A stretch of 64,000 bases of DNA. Source: Auriscalpium vulgare. Taxonomy: Eukaryota; Basidiomycota; Agaricomycetes; Russulales; Auriscalpiaceae. Numbering within the stretch: position 1 is the first letter of the stretch; each line of letters opens with the position of its first letter. The stretch spans positions 1,612,001 through 1,676,000 of the forward strand of contig JAHBBC010000008.1 in assembly GCA_019915015.1 (NCBI GenBank), in the 5' to 3' direction. A program made the position numbers and the translations under genes. Below, piece after piece: positions 41,040 to 53,274 of this stretch. The notes under the pieces were generated by a model. It saw nothing but the letters and a program-made list of their open reading frames with translations, had not been told where the DNA came from and ran no database searches.

Positions 41040-42052
41040 TTTAAACAAAGCAAACGGCAGATGTCGACCTTCATAGAGCCACAGGGCCGGTTCTATATGC
41101 ATCGCCGTACTCCCACTTATGCAGGTGCGGAGACAGCCCCTGCGATGAATGGCAGGCAAATCTTGGACTGTATGCCAGTGCGCGTCTGCTGGCCGCGCTG
41201 TTGCTTGTGGAGGTTGCTGTTGAGCGCACCGCATGTGACCGGCGGGGGCGCGTCCATGCGTCTCAATAGACAGTTGGGCGCAGTAGGTGCTGTACACTGT
41301 ACAGTATCTGCGCGTCAGCAGAGAACATGGAGATCGCGTCAAGATGCCGACCTACAGCGTGTTGCGCGCGCGCGAATTGATAGGCCAGTACAGTCAGGCA
41401 TGGCTCCGCTGGGAAGAATGGAGGCTGATGCGTGAGATGGGTGGGAAGGTAATAGTTATATGAGGTGGACGTACGGTGCTGCCTCTGCGCCAGGTACGCC
41501 GCCATCGCCATCGCCATCGCCGCGAGCGCACGGGCCCGTGCACGTCTCAAGCTCGCAGAAACGACAGCTAGACACACATTGATGACAGCAGTACCGAAAT
41601 GAAGAAGGATCCCGTCAGATTGACAGCAGATGAGACCGCAAATGACGCACCGGTTCGACTTTGCCTTCTCCATCGCAGCGAGCGCGCGGTCAATACTCTC
41701 GATCAGTCCATTCTAATAGACACCAGAACTGGTACAAGATCCTACAGCAGCGTCAGTCAAGGAGTAAGAATATAGTTAGATATCGAGTACTGAAGAAAAA
41801 CGCACCGGTTCGCCTTGCGGAGCAAGCGCGCCTTGCAGACGTCGCAGCGCACGACCTGGTCGAACTCGGTGAGGATATTGGGCTCGCAGAGCAATTTGAC
41901 CAGGATGTAGTTCGCGAAGGAGGATAGGGAGCACAGGGCGACCGTGACATGGTGGGTGCGCTGGTCAAGTCTGGCGAGGTCTGGTGAGGTCTGGCGGCGT
42001 CGCCGGGCCGTGTCAGACTCGTGTCGGACGCCTCGCCTCGTTCATGTTGCAT
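41040..42052 (-). pseudogene. Exon X-like block and LYR-like gene remnant facing K3, unit 1
   Basis: Exon X-like codons (PPPVTCGALNSN) lie at about 41180-41250. To the right are two LYR exon 2-like blocks (about 41490-41540 and 41665-41700) and a well-preserved exon 1-like block at 41816-41930. The last encodes TEFDQVVRCDVCKARLL, alignable with NELDWVIRYDLFRPRAL of NDUFB9. A ~10-base repeat expansion (GGTCTGGCGA-like) near 41970-42000 shifts its upstream frame relative to unit 2. Confidence 0.5.
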
Positions 42053-42094
42053 CCAAGTTGCATCTGACGTGTACGTCTTGTCTTGTTCACTCTC

Positions 42095-43435
42095 ATGGCC
42101 CGTCTCTCACAGGAAAGTCTAGGAACTGAAGAAAGCCTCCGAGCAGACTTCACAAACCCGGGGCGACGTATACGTGGCGAGCGCCGATGGGTGAAGAGGG
42201 AAAAGCTACTCGAACAAGCCGGGTATAGACTGCGACCCCGCTTTCGCGAGGACTGGATACCGTCGTGGCGCGGTACAAACAAGAGGTACTACAACGCGGA
42301 AGATGGGATTCACAACATGGTGAGAGCCACTCGTCTTTGGTTCATGTCGCACTACTGATGCTTGGCCTCCAGAAACGTGTCGCGCTGGATGCGACGCGCA
42401 TCTCGGACGGCAAGCCCGTGATGCTGAAGCACCTCCAGCGCGATGAGGGCCCGCACGAGCTCGATATCACCACCTTTCTCAACTCTGAAGAGCTCAGGTC
42501 CGACCCGCGCAATCACAGCGTCCCGCTACTCGAGGTCATTGAGCTGCCGAATGCCGATCGCGACAGGATCATGGTCATGCCGCTTCTCCGGCCATTCAAC
42601 AACCCCAAATTCGAGACGTACGGAGAGGTGGTCGCGTTCATCTCTCAGATATTTGAGGTATGTGGCGAAGGGTCTCTTTGTCGGGCTTGTCCTCACAGCG
42701 ATGATTTTTCATAGGGCTTGCAGTTCGTGCACGAGCGTAATATCGCGCATGGGTCCGCTTCCTCCTTTCCTTCAATGTTGTGTTGCTGTTGTTCACTACT
42801 CCCACAGAGACTGCACCGCTTGGAATATCATGATGGACTCATCGTCAATGTATCCTAATTCGTTCCATCCCGAAGAGCTGAGCCGTCGGCCAGATTTCAA
42901 GGGCAAAGCGAAGCACTACACGCGTACGCAGCGCCCCCCAAAGTACTATCTGATTGACTTTGGGCTGTCGCGCCGTTACGACCCGTCGGCCGGACCGCCT
43001 TTGGAATATCCCCTGCACGGCGGCGACAAGTCGGCACCTGAAAATCAGGACCAGTCGAAGCCGTGTAACCCTTTCTTCACCGACATCTACTATCTCGGAA
43101 ATCTGATCCGGGAGGAGTTCATCCGTGTGCGTACGCCTTTTGTTACACTGTTCATCGTCCTCAGGTCTGTACACGTCCAGAAACGACTGGGATTCGAGTT
43201 CGTCGAGCCTTTGGTCGTAGATATGGTTCAGCGAGAACCGGAGAAGCGTCCGAAGATCGACGAGGTCGTCTCTCGGTTCGCAGATATTCGGAAGTCTTTG
43301 AGCACGCGCAAATTGCGCTCGAGGATCGTCAGGAGGCAGGAGATATATATTGTTCGTTTCTTCCGTGCGTGTGGCTATCTATATCGCACCGCAGGGTATC
43401 TTCTTACGAAGAAGGCTCCCATACCGGAACCTTAA
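42095..43435 (+). CDS. K3: divergent protein kinase-like protein with HGD catalytic loop
   Basis: Exons 42095-42319, 42373-42657, 42715-42752, 42808-43126 and 43181-43435 give 373 codons plus stop, all at offset 24506 from K2. Only a few residue changes from K2 were seen (for example His for Gln in DGIHNM, Thr for Asn in TTFLN). The HGD loop and GTCCGC donor are as in K2. Its upstream flank is not the H-type promoter but the LYR-like remnant, because the duplicated unit joins at the kinase start. Confidence 0.8.
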
Positions 43436-45757
43436 CGCTTGTGATTGTTCGTCATTTCCACACCACGGTACTTCGATAACCCTGCGCACTCATTACTTCA
43501 CTCTCGACTTCGCGGACACCGCACGTACTTTGAAATACAACCGTTGATTGTACGTGCAAGCGATCTCCTACATATGCATAAGAGCGTGAATCAACGAGGC
43601 AAACAGCCGAAGGAATCAACAAATGATGGCCGCACAACGGTGTCAGTTGGCGCTGTCGAAGCACGCGAGAACAACGCTGCGCTATTAGCGCCAACGCTTT
43701 GCCGGTATCTTGCTGAGGGATGTACAACCGCAGTGACGGCGCAAAGATCCACCAAGAGAGTCGTGCGGCATATAGCATACGCGAGCAAGAACCGGGCGTT
43801 CGTCTAGCTGCCGTAGTTACTGACAGAAGCCTCTCAAGGCATAGATACGCAGTGGGATCAGGTATGACAATACGAGATTATGCGGCGATTCAGAAGCCAA
43901 GCCTACATACCGAGGAAGTAACCGCCGGACAGCAGCATCTAGGATAAGCGCTAACGAGGCAGGGCACAACCTCCAGCCAAGAGCTAGTAGCCTGCTGCGA
44001 TGCAGAGAACTTACGCTCAGCACCAAATTGCGCACCCCAGCTGGCGCGAACGCGGTTAGGTGTGCATGGGAAAACGCGATAAACGGGACAGCGACGGGAG
44101 GGGAATTTCTCTTCGCGTGCTTCACCGGCGACTCGCACCACGGGCAGCGCTGGTCAACTGGACCCGTCAGTGGCTGTCAGCCCATCTGCACGAAGACGAA
44201 ACACGTCGAGTGAGGAACTCACAAATGCCAGTGCATTGCGTGGAGGCGCCGTAACACCGAGTGCCGGATTGTGCCGCACGGACCAGGGGCGCTACTTGAT
44301 AGAATTCAACCGGGCGGGAGACGAGCGGAAACGCTCGATCGACGCGGGGGCGTGCTGCCTCTCGCCCAGCAGCGCGCAGCGTTGTCTGATCAACCAATTA
44401 GAGCTTCGTAAGATTGGAGCGACATGACCCCGCAGGCGACGCACCATGTCCGTGTCTCGAAGGCGCGCGCGCGGTTCTCACATGCAGCACAGTTCCACTC
44501 GCGTGCGTATTCAGGAACAGCAGCTAGATCTCGGTCAGATTGGAAGCAACATGAGGCCGCAGGCGACGCACCGGGCCCGCGTCCCGAAGGCGAGCGCGCG
44601 GGGCTTGACGTGACGTATGGCCTCGAATGGCCCAAGCGCATTCCCTCATGTTTTATTTAGCGCGAGCATATGCTGGTAACGCAATTCACAGTGAAGGCGG
44701 CATGCGGACGCGATCGAGCAGGCCGGTGTGCGGGATTCCAGCGCGAGCGAGCGCGGGCGGTGCTTGCGGCCGGCTGGCAAAGAGCGGTCGTGGATCCAAG
44801 AAGCGCGCCTGGAGCGAAAGTGGATGCTGAGTCGAAGAAGACAGAGCGTTGGGCGCGAGAGACAGCCCGTGTTCGACTGTATGCGCGTCGTGCTAGGTGC
44901 GCTATTGCTTGCGTCCGGCGGTTTTGCTGAACGCGTCACAACTCATCGGCGCGCCCGCGCTGCATTTTACGATTGAGCTAAGGAGAGCCCTACATCGTCA
45001 GCGCGTCAGCAAATTATTATAAGCGAGACCACGGCAAAACGGCGACGTACAGTGCAGCGCGTGCGCCTCCGCCCACTCCGTCGATGATCGCACTGAGTGC
45101 ACGAGCCTGTCAGAATTCGGGCTCACCAGATCCACTCCCGGATCCACCTTCCGCACCATGATCCAGTCAGATTGGGAGCAAACGGCAAGTGACGCACCAA
45201 GCTGCCTGGGAGAACTGAGCATTGATGGGGACCGCGCGGGCTTTAGGTCGCCACAACGCACCTCGGGCAGGCTAGCTCAGCGGGAGATGTGTGTAGAGCA
45301 AGCAATCTGCAGGAGGAGCTGCTTGGTAGTGCATGAAGAGCGTACCGAGTCAGCCTATTCGGCGCTTAAAGACAGACGCGCGGCCCCCGGCTCTGCGTCG
45401 CTCTGGAAACTGGACCACAGCTGGCGGCCGCTCGACACCGACCCGTGGCACCGTCAGCCGGTCTGTCCGCGGGAGATAGAACGCATGGTGAAGAGCACAC
45501 GTCCGTTCAAGCCAGCGGATAAAAAGAAATTGGGCAGTAAGATACGATTGCGGTGAGGGTACAAGCACGTAAAGACCGGGAAGAGCTGTATCGATGCACG
45601 AGGCGGCGCGCAGCGGTGGGATGAGACACTAGTATGAGAGAAGAGGGAGACTAGAACTAGGACGCGGGACAGGTCATAGCAGAATCGAAAACATCGAAAG
45701 CACGATATCGACAAAGAGATGGATAGCATAGAAAGAAAGCGCACGAACATGAACGAC
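43436..45757. other. Flank of K3 with element E (43534-43559) and LYR remnants
   Basis: Near-exact copy of 18930-21251. The LYR exon 1-like blocks corresponding to 19935-20110 lie at about 44441-44616. No intact gene. Confidence 0.5.
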
Positions 45758-46672
45758 TCACGCATCATCTCCCTGCTCCATCGCGCACCTGGCATTCACG
45801 TTCTTCTGATGCCTCCTCACCGCATCCATCCTGCTAAAGCTCTCCTTGCAGCCCCGGCGCTCGCAGCTGAACGTATTCCTGACCGCGTCGTGCGTCTTGA
45901 CATGCCGTTTCATATCCCAGGAGCGGCCGTTCTCCTGCACGAAGGGGCATTCCGGGCATACGAGAGCGTACGGGTGCGCGCGGGGCTTGCGGTGCGTCTT
46001 GCGGCCGGCTTGCGATGCGGCAATCGAGGACCCGCGATGGAAAAGTGGCTGAGGGAGAGCGGTGGGCACGCTAGGCAGGCCAGCGGAAGCGGGGTGAAGT
46101 CCGCCGGCGTGCGCTGCGTCTGTGTGCTGCTGCGAGTCGACGGCGAGGGCGATGGTGGGCGGAGGAGCGTCACGGTCGAGGGACTCGGAGCGGGTCAAGG
46201 GCATTGGCAACTGCGGCGCGCCCGGCCCCGGCGGCTGTTCACGTGACACAGGCACCTCGACCGCGTACCCGGTGTGCGCGAGAGACAGGACCGCTGGGTC
46301 CACGGTATAGCTGTTGTCGGCGTCCGAGATCCTGCAGGTGGTCGTACGTTGGCACGCAATGTCGCGACGATGGAATAAAAACACGCACGACGTCGCCGGG
46401 GCGGGCTCGGCATTCAGCAGCAGCAATTTGAGCTGTGCGTCGATCCACATGTCCCAGTCGGGGGACCAGGGGTCGAAGGGCTGCTGCTGCTCTTGCTCAG
46501 CGACGAACGCTGATGACGAGACAGAGGACGTGGATGAGACGTGCGCGGACAGCGTCGGCGATGATGCATCGTGTGCCGATGCGGGCCCGGCCGTCACCCC
46601 GATGTCGGGCGCAAAGGGATCCTGGTCAGCGTAGATATCGGTGTAGAAAAAATTCTGGGCGAAGGAATCCAT
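45758..46672 (-). CDS. ZF1': C2H2 zinc-finger protein, subtype A, unit 2
   Basis: Twin of ZF1: exons (minus) 46389-46672 and 45758-46331, 285 codons plus stop, TATA box 46722-46729. A handful of substitutions were seen (for example Ser for Pro at residue 3 and FFYTD for LLYSD in the N-terminus). Both fingers are identical in their metal ligands. Intact. Confidence 0.75.
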   Translation of the reverse strand: MDSFAQNFFYTDIYADQDPFAPDIGVTAGPASAHDASSPTLSAHVSSTSSVSSSAFVAEQEQQQPFDPWSPDWDMWIDAQLKLLLLNAEPAPATSCVFLFHRRDIACQRTTTCRISDADNSYTVDPAVLSLAHTGYAVEVPVSREQPPGPGAPQLPMPLTRSESLDRDAPPPTIALAVDSQQHTDAAHAGGLHPASAGLPSVPTALPQPLFHRGSSIAASQAGRKTHRKPRAHPYALVCPECPFVQENGRSWDMKRHVKTHDAVRNTFSCERRGCKESFSRMDAVRRHQKNVNARCAMEQGDDA

Positions 46673-46842
46673 GGGGTGCAGGAGAGACGCGCTGTTAAGG
46701 GGCTGCATGATACGTAGGTGGACTTTATACGAAACAAACAAGATGAACATACCTCTCGGTGCCATTACTGTAACTTCTTGGTGAGTGGTAGCGCTCCCTG
46801 GGAAAGACCGCAAGCGGATCCGCACTCAGTTCTATTGACTTC

Positions 46843-47715
46843 CATGGATTCGAAGCGCCGTCGCGCACTTCGCATTGACGTTCTTGTGATGCCTCCTCAC
46901 CGCATCCTTCCTGCTGAAAGGTCTCCCCGCAGCCCCGACGACTGCATGCAATCATCAGCCGGTTCGAGTCGTGCGTCTTGATTTACTGTTCGAGTTCATA
47001 CGCGCGGCCGTTCTCCTGCACATATAGGCAGCGCGGGCACGTGAGTGCGGGCGGGCAGCGCTTGCGCCCGGCGGTCGACTGGGAGTCCCGAGGAGTGTGC
47101 TGGCGGGCGAGAAGGGGGAGAGGGAGGTGCGCGGGGCGCGACAGACGGGGAGGATGACCCAGAGACGACCGTGTCTTGAGTGTGCTGGAAGGCGGTGGAC
47201 GAGGAAGGAGCGAGAGAGTCGCTCAGCGGGGTCAAGGGCGAAATGGAAGCGCCCATGACCAGGGGCGTCGCACCATGTGACCAAGGAAACGCAGTCGCGT
47301 CCTCGAAGCACAGTGGCCCCGACCTGCGCCCGGTGCGCGCCGAGGAAAGGTTTGCGGTGTCTACGGTGGCGCTGATGTCGGCCTCCCAGCACCTGTGTTC
47401 ATGTCAGCTCGCTATGACACAACAACTGCAGCAGGCCGCATACGACGTCACGGTGGGCGCGCTGCCGGCATGCGTCGGCAATTGCAGCTGAGCGTCGGCG
47501 CACAGATCCCGGTCCGTGGGCCACAGATGTGCGAGCTGCAGGGCATTTGGCGCGTCGACAGTGGAGATGGTCGGCAGGGAGTAAAGGTGAGGGAACTCGG
47601 ACAGCGGCGGCAATGTATCGTATGCGCAGGCTGGCACGATGTCGACGTCGATTATGAATGCAGAGAAATTCATGTAGGGCTCAGCGTGAAGTGGGTGCGG
47701 GGAGATGGAATCCAT
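46843..47715 (-). pseudogene. ZF2': subtype C zinc-finger pseudogene, unit 2
   Basis: Shares the finger TAA and one-base frameshift of ZF2. Exon 1 from ATG 47715 (MDSISPHPLHAEPYMNF, TATA 47759-47766) is instead almost ZF4-like, pointing to gene conversion of the 5' half. Confidence 0.7.
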
Positions 47716-47766
47716 CAGGGGATTGGATACAGCTACGGATGGGATGCATGAGCTGTGGACTTTATA

Positions 47767-48769
47767 CAAACGCACGCTTTGTCTCAGAGCAACAGCGCCG
47801 GGGAGCCCGAATACCTTGGTCCTGGGAAATCAACCGCGATGGACGCGTGTATATCTTCATCTCGCTTAACGCGTACATTTATGGCACCTCGGCAGCGGAA
47901 ATGAACTTCGCGATCGGTTAAGATTAATGACGTTCGGTTATAGTTCCGTGCGGTGGCTGACCTTACACACATCGTTCTGCTGGAAACTCGCTCCTCGTCG
48001 CATCGTGCATCAGGCCCCTATCAAGCCCTCGTCAGTGGCATCCCGGTTCAGGGTGGTAGATATGCTGCGGCCACCGCCTGGATTTGCAAACCCTCTCTTC
48101 GCAGAAGGCCAGACAAACACGGCTGCGGGACGTACACTGACTTGGTGCGCAGAGAGTCGAGACCCGAAGCCGCCACCAAGCGCTCTGGATGATCACCTGC
48201 CTCGGCGGCTGTACTTGACATGAGGCTCCTTTGACGCTGTGCTGATGCTCGTTCTCGGGCGTCGGCGGCTGAGAAACAGCGGACAGCTCGGAAATGAGTA
48301 AGTACCAAAAAGAATCCAGCGTTGATTACCTCTCGGTTGTAGAGAATACGGACGGCGCACGCAGAGGGGCGGTGGATCATGAGATTGGACGCCGAGTGTA
48401 AGCTGTATCGCGAATACCGAAAACAACAAAGGACATCCAGCCCTGGATAATATAGCATGCCTACACTGCGCGCGGTGATTGGGTGTCTGGAATGAATGGA
48501 CCGCGTTTCAGCAGACGCTTGTTGTACCGCCACTACCATAAGTATACCATAGCGCAAGGGCGACGGCGATACGATACGCACTTCCGACTTCCGGCCAAGC
48601 AAATGGACGCACTAGCCATCGTGAAAGGTCGCAACGTAGACAAACATGTCGGTGGGGTTATTAGGGTAAGCATTGGCATCGTCGCGAGCTGCCGACGCGC
48701 TGATGCGCTGAGAGAGAATCGAGAATTAATGCCTGTTTTGCTAGAAACATTAGCGAACCCTCAGTGTAC
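47767..48769. other. Spacer, unit 2 copy of 23285-24289
   Basis: Near-identical to unit 1, including the shared minus-strand frame (48048-48602). No supportable gene. Confidence 0.4.
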
Positions 48770-49945
48770 CTCAAGCCACAGCGATGCACGGACCTCGTCG
48801 TATGCTCGCCACCGTGACCTGTCGCCTACCGACGACACTGCGTTACAAGCGTACGTAGTCCGATCAACTGCAAGTAAAAGCAGATCCAGAGACCAACCTC
48901 TGGACGCACAATTCTGTGGCGTGAACGCTGGACTGAATGGGCGCGCTGAATAAGAGCTAAAGGTGAGACGACGGGAAGGCCTCGATGAAGCGGAGGACGT
49001 ACAGAAGGGTTTGCTTGCTGCCTCACCACCGCCTTCTCCATCACAGCGAGCGCGCACAGATCTTGGGCGTAGCCAGCGCCCACCCATGCAGATCGAGCAG
49101 CAGGGGCTATGACGATTTGTCAGCTTGGGAGCGACATGAGTTGCAGGGAACGCACCGTGTCTGGGACTCAATACAGCTTGGACATGTCGTAGTTATAAAC
49201 CCAATCCAGCTCGTTCTTTCGTTGGCGATAGTCGTCAACATCACTGCAAGTGGTGCTTGCCCCCGGCCTGCAATGAGCCGTCGTAGGAGGGCGAGAGACG
49301 GCCCGCAGATGATCGTTGAGCTTGGATTGTATGCGGGTCTTGAGCACCCGAGCCATCGGTGCGCGGCTGCTGGCGGCGGCGTGGCTGATTCTGTCGTATA
49401 TGATCAGCGGGTACGCGGGCGCTGCAGTCGATGATTGTGCTGGAGAGCATCCACGCGTCAGCGAATGGAGCGAGATCGCGTCAAGACAACGTGCAGCGAC
49501 GCGTGTCGATAGGCCCAAACGATCTGGGGCGCAATATTGCGTCGCTGGGTAGTCGAGTCGCTGATGAGAGCCACGGTGTGAGACGAAGGTGAAGTCGCGA
49601 TGGGGCGGTGGACGTACTGCTGTCTCTGCCTTAGCGCCCCCGCCCATTTCCATCGCAGCGCCGGTGCACGTCTCGAGCTCACAAAGCCCATGCGATAGTC
49701 CGCCTTAATGGCAGCAGCACGAGGTTCACAGAGAACTCGTCAGATTGGGAGCAGAACGAGGCCGCAGGCGACGCACCGTTACTATCGCCTCGGGCCGATG
49801 GCAACCGCGCGGGGCTTGAAGAGGTTGACGTGCACCCAGATTGGGCCCGTTCAGCAGGCCGTTTGTAGAGTAAGCGATTCGATGCGGTGAGAGTGCGTTG
49901 AGGAGAGTGCGTTGAGGAGAGTGCGTTGAGGAGAGTGCGCCGGAG
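48770..49945 (-). pseudogene. Two decayed LYR/NDUFB9 copies flanking exon X, unit 2 (best preserved)
   Basis: Same order as 24290-25400. The block at about 49165-49245 retains YRQRKNELDWVYNYDMSKLY, clearly alignable with LYKRMLKNELDWVIRYDL of NDUFB9, followed by a stop and the ACG/GTGCGT exon 1 junction. This is the clearest proof of descent from the complex I gene. Confidence 0.65.
49889..49930. repeat. 14-bp tandem repeat, three copies
   Basis: GAGAGTGCGTTGAG three times in unit 2 against one at 25370-25383 in unit 1, so an expansion since duplication. Confidence 0.85.
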
Positions 49946-50176
49946 ACGCGATGGTTGAGATGAGCCCGGGCGCTTAAATGTCGTGTAGGCAGCGGTTCGC
50001 GCACACGCGGTGAAAAGAACAGCTCGAATGCCACGCATGTGATTTGGATAGACATGGTACAGAGCATTAGCGTATGACAGCAGCACAGCGCGTCAGCAAG
50101 ACATCGAATAGCAACAACGAGGACGGCACAATAGCGAATCGAAAAACAAATCAAAACGAATAGACAGACCGAACGC

Positions 50177-51075
50177 TCACACATCGCCACCCTGCGCCAT
50201 CGCGCACCTCGCCGTGCGGCTCTTCTGATGTCTTCTGACGCCATCCATCCTGCTGAACTCCTCCTTGCAGCCCCGACGACCGCAGACGAACTTCTTCCTA
50301 ACCCCATCATGCGTCTTGACGTGCCGTTTGAGGTCCCACGCGCGGCCGCTCTCCTGCACAAAAGGGCAGTGCGTGCACCTCAGCGGGGGCGGTCGGGGCT
50401 TGCGCCTGGCTGGCGAGGTGCTCGATCCGAGCGAGCGGGAAGGTGGAAGGGGGAGAGCGTTGAGCGCAAGTGACGGTGGAGAGGAGCCAGCGAGGATTGT
50501 GTGCGTGTCTCCGTAGGTGCGCTGCTGCTGGAGGAGTGTGGTGGTGGTGGGCAGGAAGTGGAAGTCGTGTGCGGTAGCGGGAGCCGACGGAGGCTGTGCG
50601 TCACGTGACGTATGCGCGAACGGCTCCGAAGCAGGCGCGAGACAAAGGTCTGCCGGGTTGACAGCGAGAATACCGTCGAGCATCGGGAAAGTGTTGGACC
50701 TGCGCAAGATGATTCGATCAGAATGCCCAGACAATGCGCGAGGCGGAAGACATACCACACCGCAGCGGTGTCGACATTAATGGTGACATTCACAGCAGAA
50801 GGCTGTGCGTCGGTGTCGGCATTGGACATGGCATTCACAGACTGTGCGTCGGTCCATGGGTTCCATATCGGGGACCAAGGAGCACTGAGCAGGGAATTGT
50901 GGGCTTCAGCGCGCACATTTGTAGAAGTGCAAGGAGTCGAGGAAATGTGCGGGGATGCCAGAGGCAATGCGGCAATATTGTCGAGGGACAGCACTGACGC
51001 TGCCCAAGCAGCGAAAGTGTTCATGTCTGAGAAATCAGTGGAGGGTTCGACTGGATACCGGGAGATGGAATGCAT
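50177..51075 (-). CDS. ZF3': C2H2 zinc-finger protein, subtype B, unit 2
   Basis: Exons (minus) 50756-51075 and 50177-50699 give 280 codons plus stop; TATA box 51130-51137. Lacks the 39-base insertion of ZF3 and reads PPSAPATAHDF across the site, matching ZF5, so this is the ancestral state. Fingers intact. Confidence 0.75.
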
Positions 51076-51459
51076 TTGAGAGGTGGGGTAAACTGAGTCT
51101 GGCGATGGTTATTCATAGGAAGTATGTGCACTTTATATACGCATTCCCTACAGTAAAAGCGCCCACAAGCAGGACCTAGATGTTCTCCCTCGCACTGGCA
51201 GGTTACGTCCTCGCCGCCAGGGAACACATGGCATCCTTGCACGTAAATCAACATCATGCGGCGTCGACATCATGAACAAAGACGGACTGCACGGCCTTCG
51301 GGCGCGTGATCTTCGAAGATCTGACCATCGGGGCTGTTAGTCAGAGATACTACGGCCGTGGCGCACAAAGAGCTGCTTGCACGGCCGGTGTGCGTTTGCC
51401 CCGTCGCTTACCACGGGCTCAGACCGCTGTCCTGCTCGCCCCCCACCCCCGTCACGAAC

Positions 51460-51819
51460 ATGGGTCCGTCCCCATCCCGGTCCCTCTCCCATCCCTTCTT
51501 CGCGTTATGTCTTTTCGCCTCGTTCATGTCGCGTTCCAGACACGCCCAGTCCATCTCAACATCCACGCCTGTTCCGCCTGTCCAATGGATCAACCTCACC
51601 GGCCTCCTACAAGGCTCTCCTGCCCCTCCGCTCAACGACCATTCCATTGGCTATGATGGATCAAGCCGCTCGCTGCTGATATTTGGCGGGGAGTCCTCGC
51701 GGGCTTCTACCAGTTCCAAACATACCTGTGCGTATTGTTCACTAGCGTGTGGATCCCGACCAACTCTCCATTGCATTTCACATCATCGATCACAGTCTCA
51801 ATCTCGATACCCTTACCTC
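51460..51819 (+). pseudogene. Kelch-repeat gene 5' fragment, unit 2
   Basis: Twin of 26947-27306 (MGPSPSRSLSHPF..., SLLIFGGES). Same truncation point, so the break predates the unit duplication. Confidence 0.65.
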
Positions 51820-51827
51820 GAACTTAC

Positions 51828-51944
51828 AGTACGAGAGACCGCTGCTAGCCGGTTTTTCTGGGCGCGCTGCTGCTCGTGGAAGGCGATTCTGTCGAGGGCC
51901 TCGTATGTGATCGGCGGGGGTGTGCGTGTCGGCGGCTTGGCCAT
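51828..51944 (-). pseudogene. Exon X, unit 2
   Basis: Same 39 codons and GTAAGT donor as 27315-27431, without change by eye. Confidence 0.5.
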
Positions 51945-52346
51945 GATGCATAATGCATGATGATGCGCGTCCGGGAATGCAGGAAGAGGGAGCAGGCGAC
52001 ACGGCAGGGGACGCCAGATCGGCCTCGGCAACTCGGGCGCTTTAATACAGACGCCCAGTTCCGGGCTCTGTCAGTTGGCACGCACGACGCGTTTTTATGA
52101 ACGAGCGAATCGAAAATTGGCATGGAGAGACGATTGGGGGCGAGGGTACAAGCAGCTCATATGTAGCGTCTCGATATGCAAATGAGGCACGAAAGCGCAG
52201 AATGGAATGGGGCGCTACAGCTGATGGCAACTAGGAAACGTAACAGCCGAAACGAAAAGACGAACGTGAAAAGGAAAAGTAGAATGACAGCAGATCGACG
52301 GCCAAGCAAGAAACAGACAGATAGGAAGCTCACAGACACTAAAGCC

Positions 52347-53223
52347 TCACACATCGTCGCCCTGCGCCATGGCACACTTCGCATTGACGTTCTTGTGATG
52401 CCTCCTCACCGCATCCTCCCTGCTGAAAGTCTCCCCGCAGCCACAACGACCGCACGCAAACATCAGCCGGTCCGAGTCGTGCGTCTTGATGTACCGTTCG
52501 AGTTCATACGCGCGGCCGTTCTCCTGCACATATAGGCAACGCGGGCACGTGAGTGCGGGCGGGCAGCGCTTGCGCCCGGCGGTCGACTGCGAGTCCCGAG
52601 GAGTGTGCTGGCGGGCGAGAAGGGGGAGAGGGAGGTGCGCGGGGCGCGAGAGACGGGGAGGATGACCCAGAGACGACCGTGTCTTGAGTGTGCTGGAAGG
52701 CGGTGGACGAGGAAGGAGCGAGAGAGTCGCTCAGCGGGGTCAAGGGCGAAATGGAAGCGCCCATGACCAGGGGCGTCGCACCATGTGACCAAGGAAACGC
52801 AGTCGCGTCCTCGAAGCACAGTGGCCCCGACCTGCGCCCGGTGCGCGCCAAGGAAAGGTTTGCGGTGTCTACGGTGGCGCTGATGTCGGCCTCCCAGCAC
52901 CTGTGTTCATGTCAGCTCGCTATGACACAACAACTGCAGCAGGCCGCATACGACGTCACGGTGGGCGCGCTGCCGGCATGCGTCGGCAATTGCAGCTGAG
53001 CGTCGGCGCACAGATCCCGGTCCGTGGGCCACAGATGTGCGAGCTGCAGGGCATTTGGCGCGTCGACACTGGAAATGGTCGGCAGGGAGGAAAGGTGCGG
53101 TAGCTCGGACAGCGGCGGCAATGTATCGTATGCGCAGGCTGGCACGATGTCGACGTCGATGTTGAATGCAGAGAAATTCATGTAGGGCTCCGCGTGAAGT
53201 GGGTGCGGGGAGATGGGATCCAT
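52347..53223 (-). CDS. ZF4': C2H2 zinc-finger gene, subtype C, unit 2 (possibly functional)
   Basis: Exon 1 52952-53223 (MDPISPHPLHAEPYMNF; TATA 53267-53274) and exon 2 from 52900, with GTATGC/ACAG intron ends. The fingers are undamaged (CPRCLYVQENGRAYELERYIKTH, then CGRCGCGETFSREDAVRRH) and end AQGDDV at 52347. The Pro-rich linker upstream (PLTPLSDSLAPSSST) is in another frame. Either a further intron ending in the CCAG just before HTPRDSQ restores it, or the gene is frameshifted. This is the only subtype C copy without a stop in the fingers. It shows the uninterrupted Ty3 target site near 52840. Confidence 0.55.
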
Positions 53224-53274
53224 CAGGAGATTGGATTCGGCTACGGATGGGACGCATGAGGTGTGGACTTTATA

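Larger units (their letters stand above)
17589..42094. repeat. Tandem array unit 1 (~18.4 kb plus Ty3 insertion)
   Basis: Aligns base for base with 42095-60488 at constant offset 24506 up to about 23.2 kb, then with small indel steps. After removal of the Ty3 element and one target copy it is 18411 bases, against 18394 for unit 2. By eye divergence is about 1-2 percent. Contents: K2, zinc-finger genes A-C-B-C-B-A, LYR remnants. Confidence 0.9.
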
